A stretch of 64,000 nucleotides of DNA from a cyanobacterium endosymbiont of Epithemia clementina EcSB. GTDB taxonomy: Bacteria; Cyanobacteriota; Cyanobacteriia; Cyanobacteriales; Microcystaceae. This document shows positions 29,075 through 39,859 of the stretch, piece by piece. Under the pieces are notes generated by a model that saw only the letters and a program-made list of their open reading frames with translations, was not told where the DNA came from and made no database searches. The position numbers were made by a program, and so were the translations under genes. Each line of letters starts with the position of its first letter. The first letter of the stretch is position 1. Location: NCBI RefSeq assembly GCF_029919255.1, contig NZ_CP123991.1, positions 303,110 to 367,109 of the forward strand, in the 5' to 3' direction.

Positions 29075-29860
29075 ATGATGAATCGTAGCTTCACGGGTCT
29101 AACTGATACAGGCGTCGTGCGATCAGTTAACCAAGATAATTTTTATATCGACCCTGGAGGGCGGTTTTTTATCGTAGCTGATGGCATGGGAGGCCATGCT
29201 GGAGGAGAAGAAGCAAGCCTAATTGCTACTCGAGAGATTCAAGCCTATCTTGAGACTCACTGGAAATCTGATATTCCTTCTCATATCCTCCTTGAAAAGG
29301 CTTTTTTACAAGCTAATCAGGGAATTCTTACTGATCAACAAGATCATCCTGAACGGGGAGATATGGGGACAACAGCTTTAGTAGTCATTTTCCGAGATAA
29401 TAAGCCTTGGCGAGCTCATATCGGAGATTCTCGCCTTTATCGCTTCCGTGACCTTTATCTTGAGCAAATCACAGAGGATCATACTTTGGTAGCACGAGCA
29501 TTGAAAATGGGTGAGATTACCCGAGAGCAGGCTAAAACTCATCCTTGGCGACATGTTCTTTTCCAATGTTTAGGGCGTAAGGACGTTAATCTCATTGAGA
29601 TTGCCCATCTGGATGTTCGAGCTGGCGATCGTTTGTTATTATGCAGTGATGGGTTAACTGAAGAAGTCTCTGATAAAACCATTCAGCAGATTTTTGAACA
29701 ACAAAAATCTTGCAAAATAGTAGCTCAAAATCTCGTGGAAACAGCTAAAGAAGCTGGGGGATCGGATAATATCACAGTGGTTATTGTTGTTGAAGGGGAA
29801 AAAACTGAAAGAATTGAAGAGGACAATCTTGATACCAGAGTTGACAAGATAGGTAATTAA
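29075..29860 (+). CDS. PP2C-family serine/threonine phosphatase (Stp/PrpC-like)
   Basis: A 261-residue metal-dependent protein phosphatase. Motifs in order are GLTDTGVVRSVNQDNFY, VADGMGGHAGGEEAS (metal Asp), DMGTTALVV, GDSRLYRF, LCSDGLTEEV and GGSDNITVVIV, a complete PP2C core with all metal aspartates. The frame is open back to a TTG at 29054, but ATG at 29075 gives the usual family N-terminus. It lies 44 bp past the AarF-type kinase on the same strand. It probably reverses Ser/Thr phosphorylation, but no Hanks-type kinase gene is in the window. The acidic C-terminal tail is variable in the family. Confidence 0.93.
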   Translation: MMNRSFTGLTDTGVVRSVNQDNFYIDPGGRFFIVADGMGGHAGGEEASLIATREIQAYLETHWKSDIPSHILLEKAFLQANQGILTDQQDHPERGDMGTTALVVIFRDNKPWRAHIGDSRLYRFRDLYLEQITEDHTLVARALKMGEITREQAKTHPWRHVLFQCLGRKDVNLIEIAHLDVRAGDRLLLCSDGLTEEVSDKTIQQIFEQQKSCKIVAQNLVETAKEAGGSDNITVVIVVEGEKTERIEEDNLDTRVDKIGN

Positions 29861-30525
29861 AATAGACTATTTTTAGTAGAAATTACTGTTTCATAATTTT
29901 TTAAAACAAGATCAGGTCAGTAATTATCAATTGTTTATGCTGTTAGTTGTTAACCTTATTTCCAAAAGTCGACATAGGCGTAACCTGTTTATTGAAAGGT
30001 TGAATAGTTTTTTACTCTGGGTAGATTTAGATTTATAGTTCTTGAATTTCTTGTTTGAAGTCTTTGGATTGTCTATGACCTTTATCTAGATATCATTTAT
30101 AAATTCTAGTGAGTAGATAGCTCTATATGAACATTAAAATTTTTTACCTCTATATTTAAGTCGAATTAGAGTTCGACCTACATTGCTCCAATTGGTATCT
30201 TTCGGAATAACTTCTTTTATTGAAACTTTGTTTGATTGCCTTAGTTAAATCGTATTCAAATACCCCCCGAAATTTCATAAGCTTTTATTTAAAACTATTC
30301 CCTTCTATATTTTTTCTTCGACTTCTCGGAAAATCCCTTAATTTTTCTCTATAGTTTAACTTGTCCAATCTGCAATCTTGATAGTTTTTGTTCTTCTAAT
30401 TCTGTTGGCTAAATTTTTAAGCGGGTTTATATTTCGTTATCACTACTTTTTTAAGTTCACTTACTAAATTTTCAGACAAAAAGTCATCAATTGCTATCTT
30501 TAATTGGTTAATTTTAATATTTTTT
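29861..30525. other. Spacer between convergent genes
   Basis: About 660 bp, AT-rich, without a recognisable gene or a strong terminator hairpin, unlike most other convergent gaps in this window. Possibly decayed coding DNA. Confidence 0.4.
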
Positions 30526-31029
30526 TTATTTACTATGATTTTGATCATCATTAACCAACTTAGATAAATTTCTCTCAGTTACTCGACATATACGCCAATC
30601 AGGTAATATATCAACACCCATTTTTTTGTAAAATTCAATAGCGAGACTATTCCAATCCAAAACCATCCACTCTAACCTTCCTACCCCTCGTTTCACAGCT
30701 AATTGAGCTAAATAAATTAATAAAGATTTTCCAACTCCTTTACGACGATAATCAGGTAAAACAAATAAATCTTCGACATAAATTCCTGGCTTTGTTAAAA
30801 AGGTAGAATAATTGAAAAAAAAGAGAGAAAATCCTACAGATTTAGTTCCCCATTGCGCCAAAATAGCCTCCACATAGGGTCTTTTGCCAAATAAATGTTC
30901 ATGCAACATCTCTGTATCTCCTGTTACTTGATGAGAGAGTTTTTCATACTCAGCTAAGGATTGAATTAGCGAAAATAAGTCTACAACATCTGATGGTTCA
31001 GCAAAACGTATTCTGAGATCTTTGTTCAT
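30526..31029 (-). CDS. GNAT-family N-acetyltransferase
   Basis: A 167-residue acetyltransferase. The acetyl-CoA loop is seen in DLFVLPDYRRKGVGKSLLIY, preceded by the strand GIYVEDLF and followed by LEWMVLDWNSLAIEFYKKMG, the usual C-terminal GNAT fingerprint. The overall sequence resembles the diamine/spermidine acetyltransferase subgroup, but the substrate cannot be told from sequence alone. ATG at 31029. It lies 115 bp upstream of the end of the sigma-factor gene on the other side of the gap, both on the minus strand. Confidence 0.88.
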   Translation of the reverse strand: MNKDLRIRFAEPSDVVDLFSLIQSLAEYEKLSHQVTGDTEMLHEHLFGKRPYVEAILAQWGTKSVGFSLFFFNYSTFLTKPGIYVEDLFVLPDYRRKGVGKSLLIYLAQLAVKRGVGRLEWMVLDWNSLAIEFYKKMGVDILPDWRICRVTERNLSKLVNDDQNHSK

Positions 31030-31143
31030 AAATTTTATTTAAGGTAACAGTGAACAGTAGCGTTTCGAGACCTTTTTTTAGGTTAGCCTTAATTGCTACT
31101 TTGACCACGACAATCTACCAATTCACTGTCAACTATTTAACAA

Positions 31144-32277
31144 TTAATGTAACCATCCTTTTAAACGACGAGCAACCTGAGGACGACGCAATTTCCGCAT
31201 GGCTTTACTTTGAATTTGACGGACTCGTTCGCGGGAGAGATTGAACATTCCACCTACCTCTTCCAAGGTGTGGGGCTGACTAGTGGATAATCCATAGCGC
31301 AGGGAAATTACATCTTTTTCTCGTTCGGTAAGGACATCACTTAACACCGCTGATATTTCATGGCGTAACATTCCTTCACTCATTTGTTCCTCAGGAAGTT
31401 GTAGCTCTTGATCTTCAAGTAAGTCCACTAATTCTGTATCTTCTCCCTTCCCAACGCGATGGTTCAACGAAAGGGATTGTCTGCGCAATTGAAGTAACTG
31501 GCGCAGTTGAGGCGGGGTCATTTCCAACTCCATGGCTAGTTCCTTTTCGTTAGGGTTGCGCTGCAAATTCTGCTTTAAAACGCGCTGTGCTTTTTTGAGT
31601 TTGTTAAGCTTCTCAACAATGTGAATCGGTAAGCGAATCGTCCGTGCATCATTGGCAATAGTACGAGTAATGGCTTGACGAATCCACCAATAGGCATAGG
31701 TAGAAAATTTATAACCTTTATTGGGATCAAATTTTTCAGCTGCACGATTTAAGCCAATAGCTCCTTCTTGAATCAAATCTAGAAAAGGAACTCCCCGATT
31801 AAGGTATCGTTTTGCAATAGAAACCACTAACCTTAAATTCGAGCGAATCATTTTTCGTTTGGCAGTACGTCCTCGATAAAGACGACTTTCAAACTGCCGT
31901 TGGCTATCAAATCCCATTGCTCCGGCTAATTCTCCTTTGGTCGGAAAACGCTGTAGTTCTTCTTTAAGTTGTTGACGTTTTTCTTCTGTTTTTACTAAAA
32001 ACTGAACATTCTTTGCTAATTCAACCTCTTCTTCTGGTTCTAGTAGAGGATAACGTGACATTTCTTTGAAAAATGCTCCAACCGTGTCATCTGAAATGGC
32101 CTTACGGTATTCATCAGAGTGGTGATTGCCCAATTCCTTAGATAAGGAAGAAAACTCTACTTCAACCGCGTGAAAATCGGTATCAACTTGGTCAATACTG
32201 TCTGGCTCAAAGACTTCTTCATCTAATGGAGCAGTCAAGGAATGGTCTTGGATCATTTTAGTCATGTTCATATTCAT
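31144..32277 (-). CDS. RNA polymerase sigma factor, group 2 sigma-70 (SigC-like)
   Basis: A 377-residue sigma factor. Region 1.2 is [20 protein letters not shown], region 2 carries [20 protein letters not shown] and [15 protein letters not shown] (-10 recognition and melting), region 3 follows, and region 4.2 is [20 protein letters not shown] (-35 recognition). There is no long acidic region 1.1, so it is a group 2 rather than the primary factor. The N-terminal spacing and the ending [14 protein letters not shown] fit, from memory, the SigC branch of cyanobacteria. Its retention implies some transcriptional switching survives. ATG at 32277. A phylogeny would settle the subgroup. Confidence 0.85.
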   Translation of the reverse strand: MNMNMTKMIQDHSLTAPLDEEVFEPDSIDQVDTDFHAVEVEFSSLSKELGNHHSDEYRKAISDDTVGAFFKEMSRYPLLEPEEEVELAKNVQFLVKTEEKRQQLKEELQRFPTKGELAGAMGFDSQRQFESRLYRGRTAKRKMIRSNLRLVVSIAKRYLNRGVPFLDLIQEGAIGLNRAAEKFDPNKGYKFSTYAYWWIRQAITRTIANDARTIRLPIHIVEKLNKLKKAQRVLKQNLQRNPNEKELAMELEMTPPQLRQLLQLRRQSLSLNHRVGKGEDTELVDLLEDQELQLPEEQMSEGMLRHEISAVLSDVLTEREKDVISLRYGLSTSQPHTLEEVGGMFNLSRERVRQIQSKAMRKLRRPQVARRLKGWLH

Positions 32278-33080
32278 AAACAGATGAGAATAGGGTGTAA
32301 AAAGATCAATAAATTTGGGAACAATAGAGCTAGGTACAATGTCAAGTATTCTGTGAAGCTGATCGTGTCTTTTAATGAAATTTGGAGAAAATAGTTAAGA
32401 TTTTCTTAAGTAATTGCCCCAGATAAACAGCTATCAAGATAAGAAAAAGTTATGACACCTTAATAATGAGGAAGAGAATGAACTTAGTAATCATATTTAC
32501 CAGTGGACTCCCATCTTAAATTTGTTCAAGATTGTTCCTTGGTGAATAGTCATGTCTACTAAGCTACCAGAATTATTTGAGGTTTCTGTTTGTCTAATTA
32601 CAAAATGACAAACGGATAAATAAAATCTTACTATTGTTCTCTAGAGATAAAACCTCTAATTAGAGGGAATTTAGTGTCTTTAAACCCAGTAATAATCCGG
32701 AATATCAGGAAAATTAGTAATGACTAACTAGCCTGATTTTTAAGATGTTTATTTTTTTGAGGCTGTAATAAAGTTTTATTACAAAAAATCTATATCAGCT
32801 ATAGTTGAACTTTAAAAAAAAATAACAATGGTATATTTTTATACTTTAAATATATCGAGAAAGTATTGGCATCAGTTGAAATAAGTTTTCGATAGAACTC
32901 TGGTCTTTGAAAGAAAAGAGGAAAAGACAAAGATTCAAGAAGTGAATTGCGGTTTACTAGCTAATTTGATTAGCGAATTCAGCTTTACTAGCACACCTAG
33001 TACTATGAAAAAATAGGTTAATTTTTTTATACAATTCTATTAGGATCGCTATAGTTTACTTTTTAAAATCCTCAAGGACT
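32278..33080. other. Divergent sigma/priA promoter region
   Basis: About 800 bp, AT-rich, no gene or RNA recognised. It must hold the promoters of both flanking genes. Confidence 0.4.
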
Positions 33081-35603
33081 ATGGCTGATAGCACGAGAAC
33101 GTTTATTGCAGCTGAACTGAGATCCCCCTATAATGAAAGATTTTCTCCCGAACAATGGATTGAAGTGTTGGTTGATTGTCCAGGGGTACAAGGATTATAT
33201 ACTTACCATATTCCTCCAGAATTAAGTATAAAGCCAGGATATATCCTAAATGTTCCCTTTGGTTCTCAAATGGTGGGGGGGATTGCTATCCGTCAGGTGA
33301 CTTCCCTTCCTCATGATCTTGATCTACAACGAGTTCGAAATGTGGAGGATGTAATTACAGCAGAGTTTTTTCCCTCTGGATATTGGGAATTACTTAATCG
33401 AGTTGCCCAATATTATTGTACGGATTTGACAACGGTGATTCGAGGAGCGTTACCACCAGGGTTATTGGGGCGATCACAACGTCGTGTTCGTTTAAAGTCT
33501 GAAATTCTACCTTCTAAGGCTGAAACTTTTTGTAGTCCAGTGGCTGGACAAATTTTAAACTTATTGCTCTCGCAAAAAGACGGAGACTATAGTAGTCAAT
33601 ATTTACACCGGGAAGTTAGAGGAGCAAGTCGGGGAATACGAGAATTAATCAAACGGGGTTGGATCGAAAGTTATCTCGAACCCCCAAAAATAAATCAACC
33701 CAAACGGCAAAAGGCTGTTACTTTAGTGGTTGATAGCTTTCCCACTAACTTGACTAAGCAACAGTTAGAAGTGTTACAGGTATTGCGTCAGGAAGGTGGG
33801 GAGTGTTGGTTGACGGAATTAGTTAAACTTTCTAACAGAAGTGTTCAAGTAGTTAAAAAGTTAGAAGAAAAAGGGTGTGTTGTCATTCAATCTAAAGAAA
33901 GATTAAGGTTATTAGAACAGCCTCAAGTAAATAGCGATCACCCGAAACTATTAACCATATTTCAAAAAAAAGCCTTAGACATTATTAAAAACCTAGAAAG
34001 TTATGCAGAAGTTTTATTGCATGGGGTAACGGGTTCAGGAAAAACAGAAGTCTATTTACAAGCAATTGCCCCTTTATTAGAGCAAGAAAAATCCGCCTTA
34101 GTTTTAGTTCCCGAAATTGGTTTAACTCCTCAATTAACTGATCGGTTTCGGTCTCGTTTTGGGAATAAAGTTTGTGTTTACCACAGTGATTTATCAAGGG
34201 GGGAAAGATATGATACTTGGCGACAAATGTTAACAGGAGAACCTCAAGTTGTCATTGGAACCAGATCAGCAATTTTTTCACCATTACCTAATTTAGGATT
34301 AATTATTCTTGACGAAGAACATGATTCTAGTTACAAACAAACCCAAATTTCACCTACCTATCACGCCCGTAATGTTGCCTTATGGCGAGGAGAAATAGAT
34401 AATTGTCCAATAATTTTAGGATCAGCCACTCCCTCATTAGAAACTTGGATAAAAATAGCCAATACGGATAAAGAGAACTATCCCCCTTTATCTGTCTATT
34501 CCCCTCCTAATTCTTACTATTTATCTTTGCCAGAAAGGACTCAATCTCGTCCCTTACCTCCGGTAGAAATTATAGACATGAGACGAGAATTAAAATTAGG
34601 AAATCGTTCTATTTTTAGTCGTTCTTTACAAGACGCTTTAGCTGAATTAGAAATCTCAAAAAAACAGGGCATTCTGTTTATTAACCGTCGGGGTCATAGT
34701 ACTTTTGTTTCTTGTAGGAGTTGCGGTTATGTTTTAGAATGTCCCCACTGTGATGTGTCTTTGTCCTACCATTATGCTTATGAAGGAGCAAAGGAACTAC
34801 TGAAATGTCATTATTGTAATTATAGTCAAAGTCAACCGAGTCAATGTCCTCAATGTAGTTCTCCTTATTTAAAATTTTTCGGCAGTGGAACCCAAAAAGT
34901 AACTCAAGAATTAACTAAACTGTTTCCTTCCCTACGTCCTTTACGTTTTGATAGTGATACAACAAGAACTAAAGGATCGCATCGCAGTTTATTAACTAAA
35001 TTTTCTCAAGGAAAAGCAGATTTATTAGTAGGAACTCAAATGCTAACAAAAGGGTTAGATCTAGCCCAAATAACGTTAGTAGGGGTAGTAACGGCAGATG
35101 AACTATTACACTTATCTGATTACACAGCAGCAGAACGGACTTTTCAAACTTTAACTCAAGTAGCAGGAAGGACAGGCAGAGGAAATGATCCTGGCCGAGT
35201 AATTATCCAAACTTATTCACCGGAACATCCTGTTATTCAATCAGTCAGTTCCCATGATTATCAGGGCTTTATTAAAACTGAGTTACCCCAAAGAGAAGTA
35301 TTAAGTTATCCGCCCTATGGGCGATTAATTTTAATTAGATTGAGTGGAATTAATAGAATAGAAGTTCAGAAAACTTCTCAAGTATTAGGGGATGTTTGTC
35401 GGGATAAAGTAGGAGAAGGTTGTGAGATTTTAGGTCCTGCTCCAGCGAGTATCGTGCGAATAGCTAAACGTTATCGCTGGCATATTTTATTAAAGTTTAG
35501 ACCTAATGCTCAGGTAATTATTCCAGATATTAATGACTTAAAAAAGGTTTGCCCTCAATCAGTTAACTTAACTTTTGATATTGATCCATTAAGAATTGAT
35601 TAA
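33081..35603 (+). CDS. priA: Primosomal protein N' (replication restart helicase PriA)
   Basis: An 840-residue superfamily 2 helicase, complete. The N-terminal 3'-DNA-end-binding domain begins WIEVLVDCPGVQGLYTYHIP. Walker A is GVTGSGKT (near residue 315), the DEEH box is IILDEEHDSSYKQ (near 412), and the paired zinc-binding cysteines lie in CRSCGYVLECPHC and CHYCNYSQSQPSQCPQC (about 545-593). Motif VI is QVAGRTGRG. PriA reloads the replisome at stalled forks. ATG at 33081 has an AAGG ribosome-binding site 6-9 nt upstream. It has lost nothing, even though the genome around it has decayed. Confidence 0.96.
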   Translation: MADSTRTFIAAELRSPYNERFSPEQWIEVLVDCPGVQGLYTYHIPPELSIKPGYILNVPFGSQMVGGIAIRQVTSLPHDLDLQRVRNVEDVITAEFFPSGYWELLNRVAQYYCTDLTTVIRGALPPGLLGRSQRRVRLKSEILPSKAETFCSPVAGQILNLLLSQKDGDYSSQYLHREVRGASRGIRELIKRGWIESYLEPPKINQPKRQKAVTLVVDSFPTNLTKQQLEVLQVLRQEGGECWLTELVKLSNRSVQVVKKLEEKGCVVIQSKERLRLLEQPQVNSDHPKLLTIFQKKALDIIKNLESYAEVLLHGVTGSGKTEVYLQAIAPLLEQEKSALVLVPEIGLTPQLTDRFRSRFGNKVCVYHSDLSRGERYDTWRQMLTGEPQVVIGTRSAIFSPLPNLGLIILDEEHDSSYKQTQISPTYHARNVALWRGEIDNCPIILGSATPSLETWIKIANTDKENYPPLSVYSPPNSYYLSLPERTQSRPLPPVEIIDMRRELKLGNRSIFSRSLQDALAELEISKKQGILFINRRGHSTFVSCRSCGYVLECPHCDVSLSYHYAYEGAKELLKCHYCNYSQSQPSQCPQCSSPYLKFFGSGTQKVTQELTKLFPSLRPLRFDSDTTRTKGSHRSLLTKFSQGKADLLVGTQMLTKGLDLAQITLVGVVTADELLHLSDYTAAERTFQTLTQVAGRTGRGNDPGRVIIQTYSPEHPVIQSVSSHDYQGFIKTELPQREVLSYPPYGRLILIRLSGINRIEVQKTSQVLGDVCRDKVGEGCEILGPAPASIVRIAKRYRWHILLKFRPNAQVIIPDINDLKKVCPQSVNLTFDIDPLRID

Positions 35604-35715
35604 ATAACTAAATCTATAAATAATTTTAAATATTAAAGAAAAAATTAACTATGGCAACTATAAAGTTTAATAAAATTTACTCTACTTTTTGTTAACTTTT
35701 TATCAAAAATTTTAC

Positions 35716-35758
35716 CTATTACACCTATTTTTTATGTCCTAGAAAATAGGTGTAATAG
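35716..35758 (+). terminator. 16-bp hairpin downstream of priA
   Basis: CTATTACACCTATTTT (35716-35731) and its exact complement (35743-35758) with an 11-nt loop, 112 bp past the priA stop. No T run follows, so it may stabilise an mRNA end rather than terminate. Confidence 0.6.
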
Positions 35759-35854
35759 TGTTTGACTAAATGTTTTAAGTTTATTTGGAGAATACGATAA
35801 ACTTGTCAGTTTTATGGATCATCTAGTCTTATTATCATCTGATAGTAAAAATTT

Positions 35855-35915
35855 TAAACCTACTGATAATTAAAAAGTAATTACTATCATTACTTTTTAA
35901 TTATCAGTAGGTTTA
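35855..35915. repeat. 26-bp perfect hairpin, the longest in the window
   Basis: Arms 35855-35880 and 35890-35915 are exact complements around a 9-nt loop. It is 250 bp past priA and more than 1.4 kb before the next gene, so it is not an ordinary terminator of any intact gene. It may be the terminator of a gene that has vanished. Confidence 0.75.
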
Positions 35916-36342
35916 TTTTACTGACAGAATATAGTCTCAATGCTGATCAAAATACTTGCCGTAAATAATATTTATAAAATAATTGTATTAATTATGTTGA
36001 TAATGTAACTTTAGTTCCTAAAGCTAAATTGTAGCTATTTAGCTACAATTACTATTTTTATTAAAATCACCTTGTTACCATCTAATTTTTTTGAAATTTA
36101 ATCTTGATGTTTATAAATATTATTTAAGTAATGCTACATGATATTTTTTACAAAAAAAATACACCCTATTAATATTTGTAGTAAAACTCTATTATTATAG
36201 ACTTTATTAGAATTTTCAAAATGCCATTTTAGTAATTTGTTTAACTTCAAAAGTGAGACTTATAACCTGGAATGTGTTTCACCATAGAATCATTTACAAG
36301 TTTGGAATAAGATTAAATATCCAAGATGGAATTTTCTCATTG

Positions 36343-36379
36343 ATTACTCTAGTAAATATGACTATTTTACTAGAGTAAT
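36343..36379 (+). terminator. Stand-alone terminator-like hairpin
   Basis: ATTACTCTAGTAAA (36343-36356) and its exact complement (36366-36379) are followed by AATTTTTT. The layout is that of an intrinsic terminator, yet no intact gene precedes it within 740 bp. Confidence 0.6.
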
Positions 36380-37388
36380 AATTTTTTAAAAAATAAAGAC
36401 TAAAAGTCTTATTCTGTCTGATTAATAAGTAAAAAAATAAGATTAAATCTATTTTTTTATGCTTACAAAACATATCTATAGCTATTTTTTAAGAAAAAAA
36501 TTACTGATTTCAATGACGAATCAGACAATAAAAAATATACCAGCGAACAGTTAAATAAGAAAAAGTGATTTTGAAATTAATTGTGTGATTGTTAAGTACT
36601 CTAATATATAGATTAAAAAATAAATTAAGTCTAGACAACAATTAGCTAAAATTGCTGTTAATATTTAGCAAATCTACTTTTAAAACTATTATTACTGAGA
36701 GTTAATCTATCTATTAAATAGATAGATAGATTTGCTACCATCTTCTAAACCTTAGCATGTGCAATTATGATAGTAGTCTTGAGTAATTATTTATCATCCA
36801 AAGCTTACACACACTACAAAATAATAAAAAAAGTTAACTGAAAGTTAATTTATCTGATTACAGTGTAATTTATATAAATAAGTATTATGACTGATGATAT
36901 GAGAAGATAAATCTAGTATAGATAGATATTTTGCCTAAAATTTTGCATCAACTTGACTCGATAAAATTCCTAATTTTTAGATTAAGTAACTAGGAATTCT
37001 TTGCTTGGTTAAAAATTTTAATTGTGCTAAACTAATTGAAGTTACAAGAATAGATAGAGGAGTCTTCAAAGCTTTTAAGTTAAGAAGTAATGGCTAATTA
37101 TGAAATCAAAATAAAAGGAATAGAACTAGAAAGGGTCAAGAGAAGATAAACCACTAATAATTAGACTTTTTACTATTGCTGACTCCAAATTCAATGAGTG
37201 CTTTTCAATTTTTCTTAATGACTCTTAATTATGAAAGAGCAGACTAAAGACTTAATCAATAGTTTATTGATTAAATCTAAATTAATTAAGATCTCAGGGA
37301 ACTTAATTAATTTAGTCAAATTATCGAGCAAGTCTATCGACGAAAAAAAATAATTGACTATTCAATTTTACCAAAAATTTGTTAGAAA

Positions 37389-38345
37389 ATGGAAATAGAG
37401 TTAACTGTAGTAGAAAAAAGTGATCGTCTTGATCGTTGGTTGTCCCAAAATTTAAAAGATATCTCCCGATCACACCTCCAAAAACTCATTGAACAGGGGA
37501 ATGTTCAGGTTAACCGTCAAATTTGTACTAATAAAAAAACTAAAGTCAATTTAGGAGATCATCTTCTTATCTCTTTTCCTCCTCCTCAACCATTGAATCT
37601 TAAACCAGAACCAATTCCCCTCGATATTCTCTACGAAGATGATTCCCTCATTATCATTAACAAACCTGCAGGGTTAGTGGTTCATCCAGCCCCTGGCCAT
37701 CCCAGTAGAACATTAGTTAACGGACTATTGTATCATTTTCCTAAATTAGCAGGAATTGCAGGAGTACAACGACCGGGCATTGTCCATCGTCTTGACAAAG
37801 ATACAACAGGGGCCTTGATGGTGGCAAAAACTGATTATGCCCACCAGCACCTACAAAGTCAACTGAAAACAAAAACAGCGCGACGAGAATATTTAGGGGT
37901 TGTTTATGGTGTTCCTCATTTTCAGTCAAAGGGGAATGTTTCTACTCACAAGTACAAGGAAAACGGAACAATTAATTTACCTATTGGCCGTCATCGAGTT
38001 GATCGCAAAAAAATGGCAGTGGTTCCCATGGAAAAAGGAGGACGCGAGGCAGTCACTCATTGGGAAGTGTTAGAAAGGTTAGGAAACTATACTTTAGTTA
38101 AATTTCTCCTAGAAACCGGACGCACCCATCAAATACGAGTTCATAGTAGTTATGTTGGTCATCCTATTGTGGGTGATCCACTATATTCTTCTAAAGGATC
38201 AGTCGGAGTAAATTTACCAGGTCAGGCTTTACACGCTCATAGGTTGACTTTAGAACATCCAGTTACAGGAGAGCAACTTGAGGTGGTCGCCCCTCTTCGA
38301 GAGGCTTTTACTAAACTTTTGACCACATTGCGTAAACGATGTTAA
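37389..38345 (+). CDS. RluA/RluD-family 23S rRNA pseudouridine synthase
   Basis: A 318-residue protein with an N-terminal S4 RNA-binding domain (about residues 1-60; SRSHLQKLIEQGNVQVN) and a pseudouridine synthase core. The catalytic aspartate lies in GIVHRLDKDTTGALMVAK (about residues 128-145). Later motifs are LETGRTHQIRVH and GHPIVGDPLY. Length and S4 domain place it with RluD-type enzymes that modify helix 69 of 23S rRNA, though RluC is hard to exclude by eye. ATG at 37389 is preceded by desert. Intact. Confidence 0.9.
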   Translation: MEIELTVVEKSDRLDRWLSQNLKDISRSHLQKLIEQGNVQVNRQICTNKKTKVNLGDHLLISFPPPQPLNLKPEPIPLDILYEDDSLIIINKPAGLVVHPAPGHPSRTLVNGLLYHFPKLAGIAGVQRPGIVHRLDKDTTGALMVAKTDYAHQHLQSQLKTKTARREYLGVVYGVPHFQSKGNVSTHKYKENGTINLPIGRHRVDRKKMAVVPMEKGGREAVTHWEVLERLGNYTLVKFLLETGRTHQIRVHSSYVGHPIVGDPLYSSKGSVGVNLPGQALHAHRLTLEHPVTGEQLEVVAPLREAFTKLLTTLRKRC

Positions 38346-38884
38346 AACGCTTTATAAAAAAAAGCAAAAAGTTAAATCATTTAAATAAACACAAACTATA
38401 TTGTCAATCATAACTTTTGTCTAATACATTTATGAAAATACTTTTTTATATCCTAATTTTATAGCCTAATTTTTTTCACTTTAGCCTAAGACCTAAAAAA
38501 TAAAGTTGTTTTTGGAATTAGATGTGAATAAGGAGTAATTAAATGGGTTAGTAAGTCCATTGAATTACCCCTCTCGTGTAGCTCGTCTAGAGACTCATCA
38601 TTATGTTAGAATTTTAGAAAATGCAGTGTTTCAGAGATAAGCTGTTTATCTCTTAATTGAGCAACTTAAATTACAAAATTTACTTTATCTTTATTCAAGA
38701 TAGTAAGTTACTTGATTCATTAATTGTCTCTTTTCTAAAGTAAAATTTTTATTTTTTAAAATAAGTCAATATTGCCCATAAACGATGTATACGTCGACTT
38801 TAAATATCACTTGATATGGAAAATTAAGTCAGATTAATAATCAATAATTTCACTATTTTAATAGATTTATGTACTTGTGATTTT
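38346..38884. other. Spacer before glycosyltransferase remnant
   Basis: About 540 bp, AT-rich. It may include the fully eroded 5' half of the glycosyltransferase gene that becomes readable near 38885. No other content recognised. Confidence 0.4.
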
Positions 38885-39636
38885 GTTTTATATACTACCT
38901 ATTGGCAACGGTAACAATTTAGACTAAAACTTTGACAAAAAATTACCATCTGTCATGATGTAATTGATACTAACTTTTTTAGATTTAAACCTGGAACTAA
39001 ATTAAATTTTAAAAGTCAAGATATAAATATAGATTCATCAAAAGCAGATAAAATTATTACTTATGTGGCTAGAGGAATAAAACCCTATCCAGTGGTTCCT
39101 CAATTTATGGAAACTATCGTCATTTTACAAAAGCGACGACCCAATTATCATGTGGTTGTTGTAGGATTAAATCTAGTGGCGTATGGGCGATAACTCCCAG
39201 ATGGAAAAACCTATAAACAATGAATTTTATAAACTCTTTCTTTAGACTAATCGCGTCTTCATTGTTACGGGACTGCTTCCCTATTCTTGCTGTTTTTAAG
39301 TGCTCCAAGTATCCTCCGTTGAACCTTTTCTTTTGTTCTGTATTGATCAAGGTTAGAAGCTATCTCTACCGAATGTTTAACGATCGGGTCAGATAATACT
39401 CCTATTAAAGAAATAATTGAGGATAACGTTAATGGATTATTAGTTTATTTTTTTTACCTTTAACCATTGCTGATCGTGTAGAAGAAGTATTAGATTATCC
39501 CAATAAAATGACGTGTGCACAAGTTAAAACTAGAGAAACTATTTTAGAAAAATATGATTTAGTTAAACTACTTCCCAAACATATTAAGTGGTTCAAAATC
39601 ATTGACTACTTTCCAGTAAGCTCCTGCAATTACTGA
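38885..39636 (+). pseudogene. GT4-family glycosyltransferase, C-terminal part, decayed
   Basis: One plus-strand frame, interrupted by at least eight in-frame stops, reads through the second half of a family 4 glycosyltransferase. It gives TTYWQR, then KITICHDVIDTNFFRFKPG, IITYVARGIKPYPVVPQFME, RRPNYHVVVVG, LPDGKTYKQ, SRLEAISTECLTIGSDNTPI and KEIIEDNVNGLLVYFF. The last two correspond to the nucleotide-sugar-binding ExGxxxxEAxA-like region and the following helix. The acceptor-binding N-terminal half is not readable. The ancestral enzyme probably built a surface or extracellular glycan. Mostly point mutations, few frameshifts. Confidence 0.85.
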
Positions 39637-39859
39637 CTAATGAGGTTAAAGTTTTAAATAATAATCCTGAATAAAATAATGTCTGTAGTGTATCAAAACA
39701 TTAAAAATTTAAACCATAAAGCTAGACACGGAAGGTTTCTTAAGAACGTAGAGGTTAAAAATTCACAAAGAATACCGTTTGAGTCAACAGATAAACAGCA
39801 CACTGAATCAAGGACATAAAGTCAAAGTTACTCCAATCAATAGGGGTAGAGAAAATATT

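Larger units (their letters stand above)
35604..37388. other. 1.8-kb desert rich in hairpins
   Basis: No gene, RNA or identifiable remnant. It holds at least four clean inverted repeats: 35716-35758, 35855-35915, 36343-36379 (listed separately) and a 10-bp one at 36027-36050 (AATTGTAGCT, 4-nt loop). Smaller ones occur at about 36713-36741 and 37252-37274. Confidence 0.55.

Noticed and set aside
31050-31244. 64-codon plus-strand frame next to the GNAT gene
   Set aside because: It overlaps the 3' end of the sigma-factor gene, whose frame is certain; a shadow frame.
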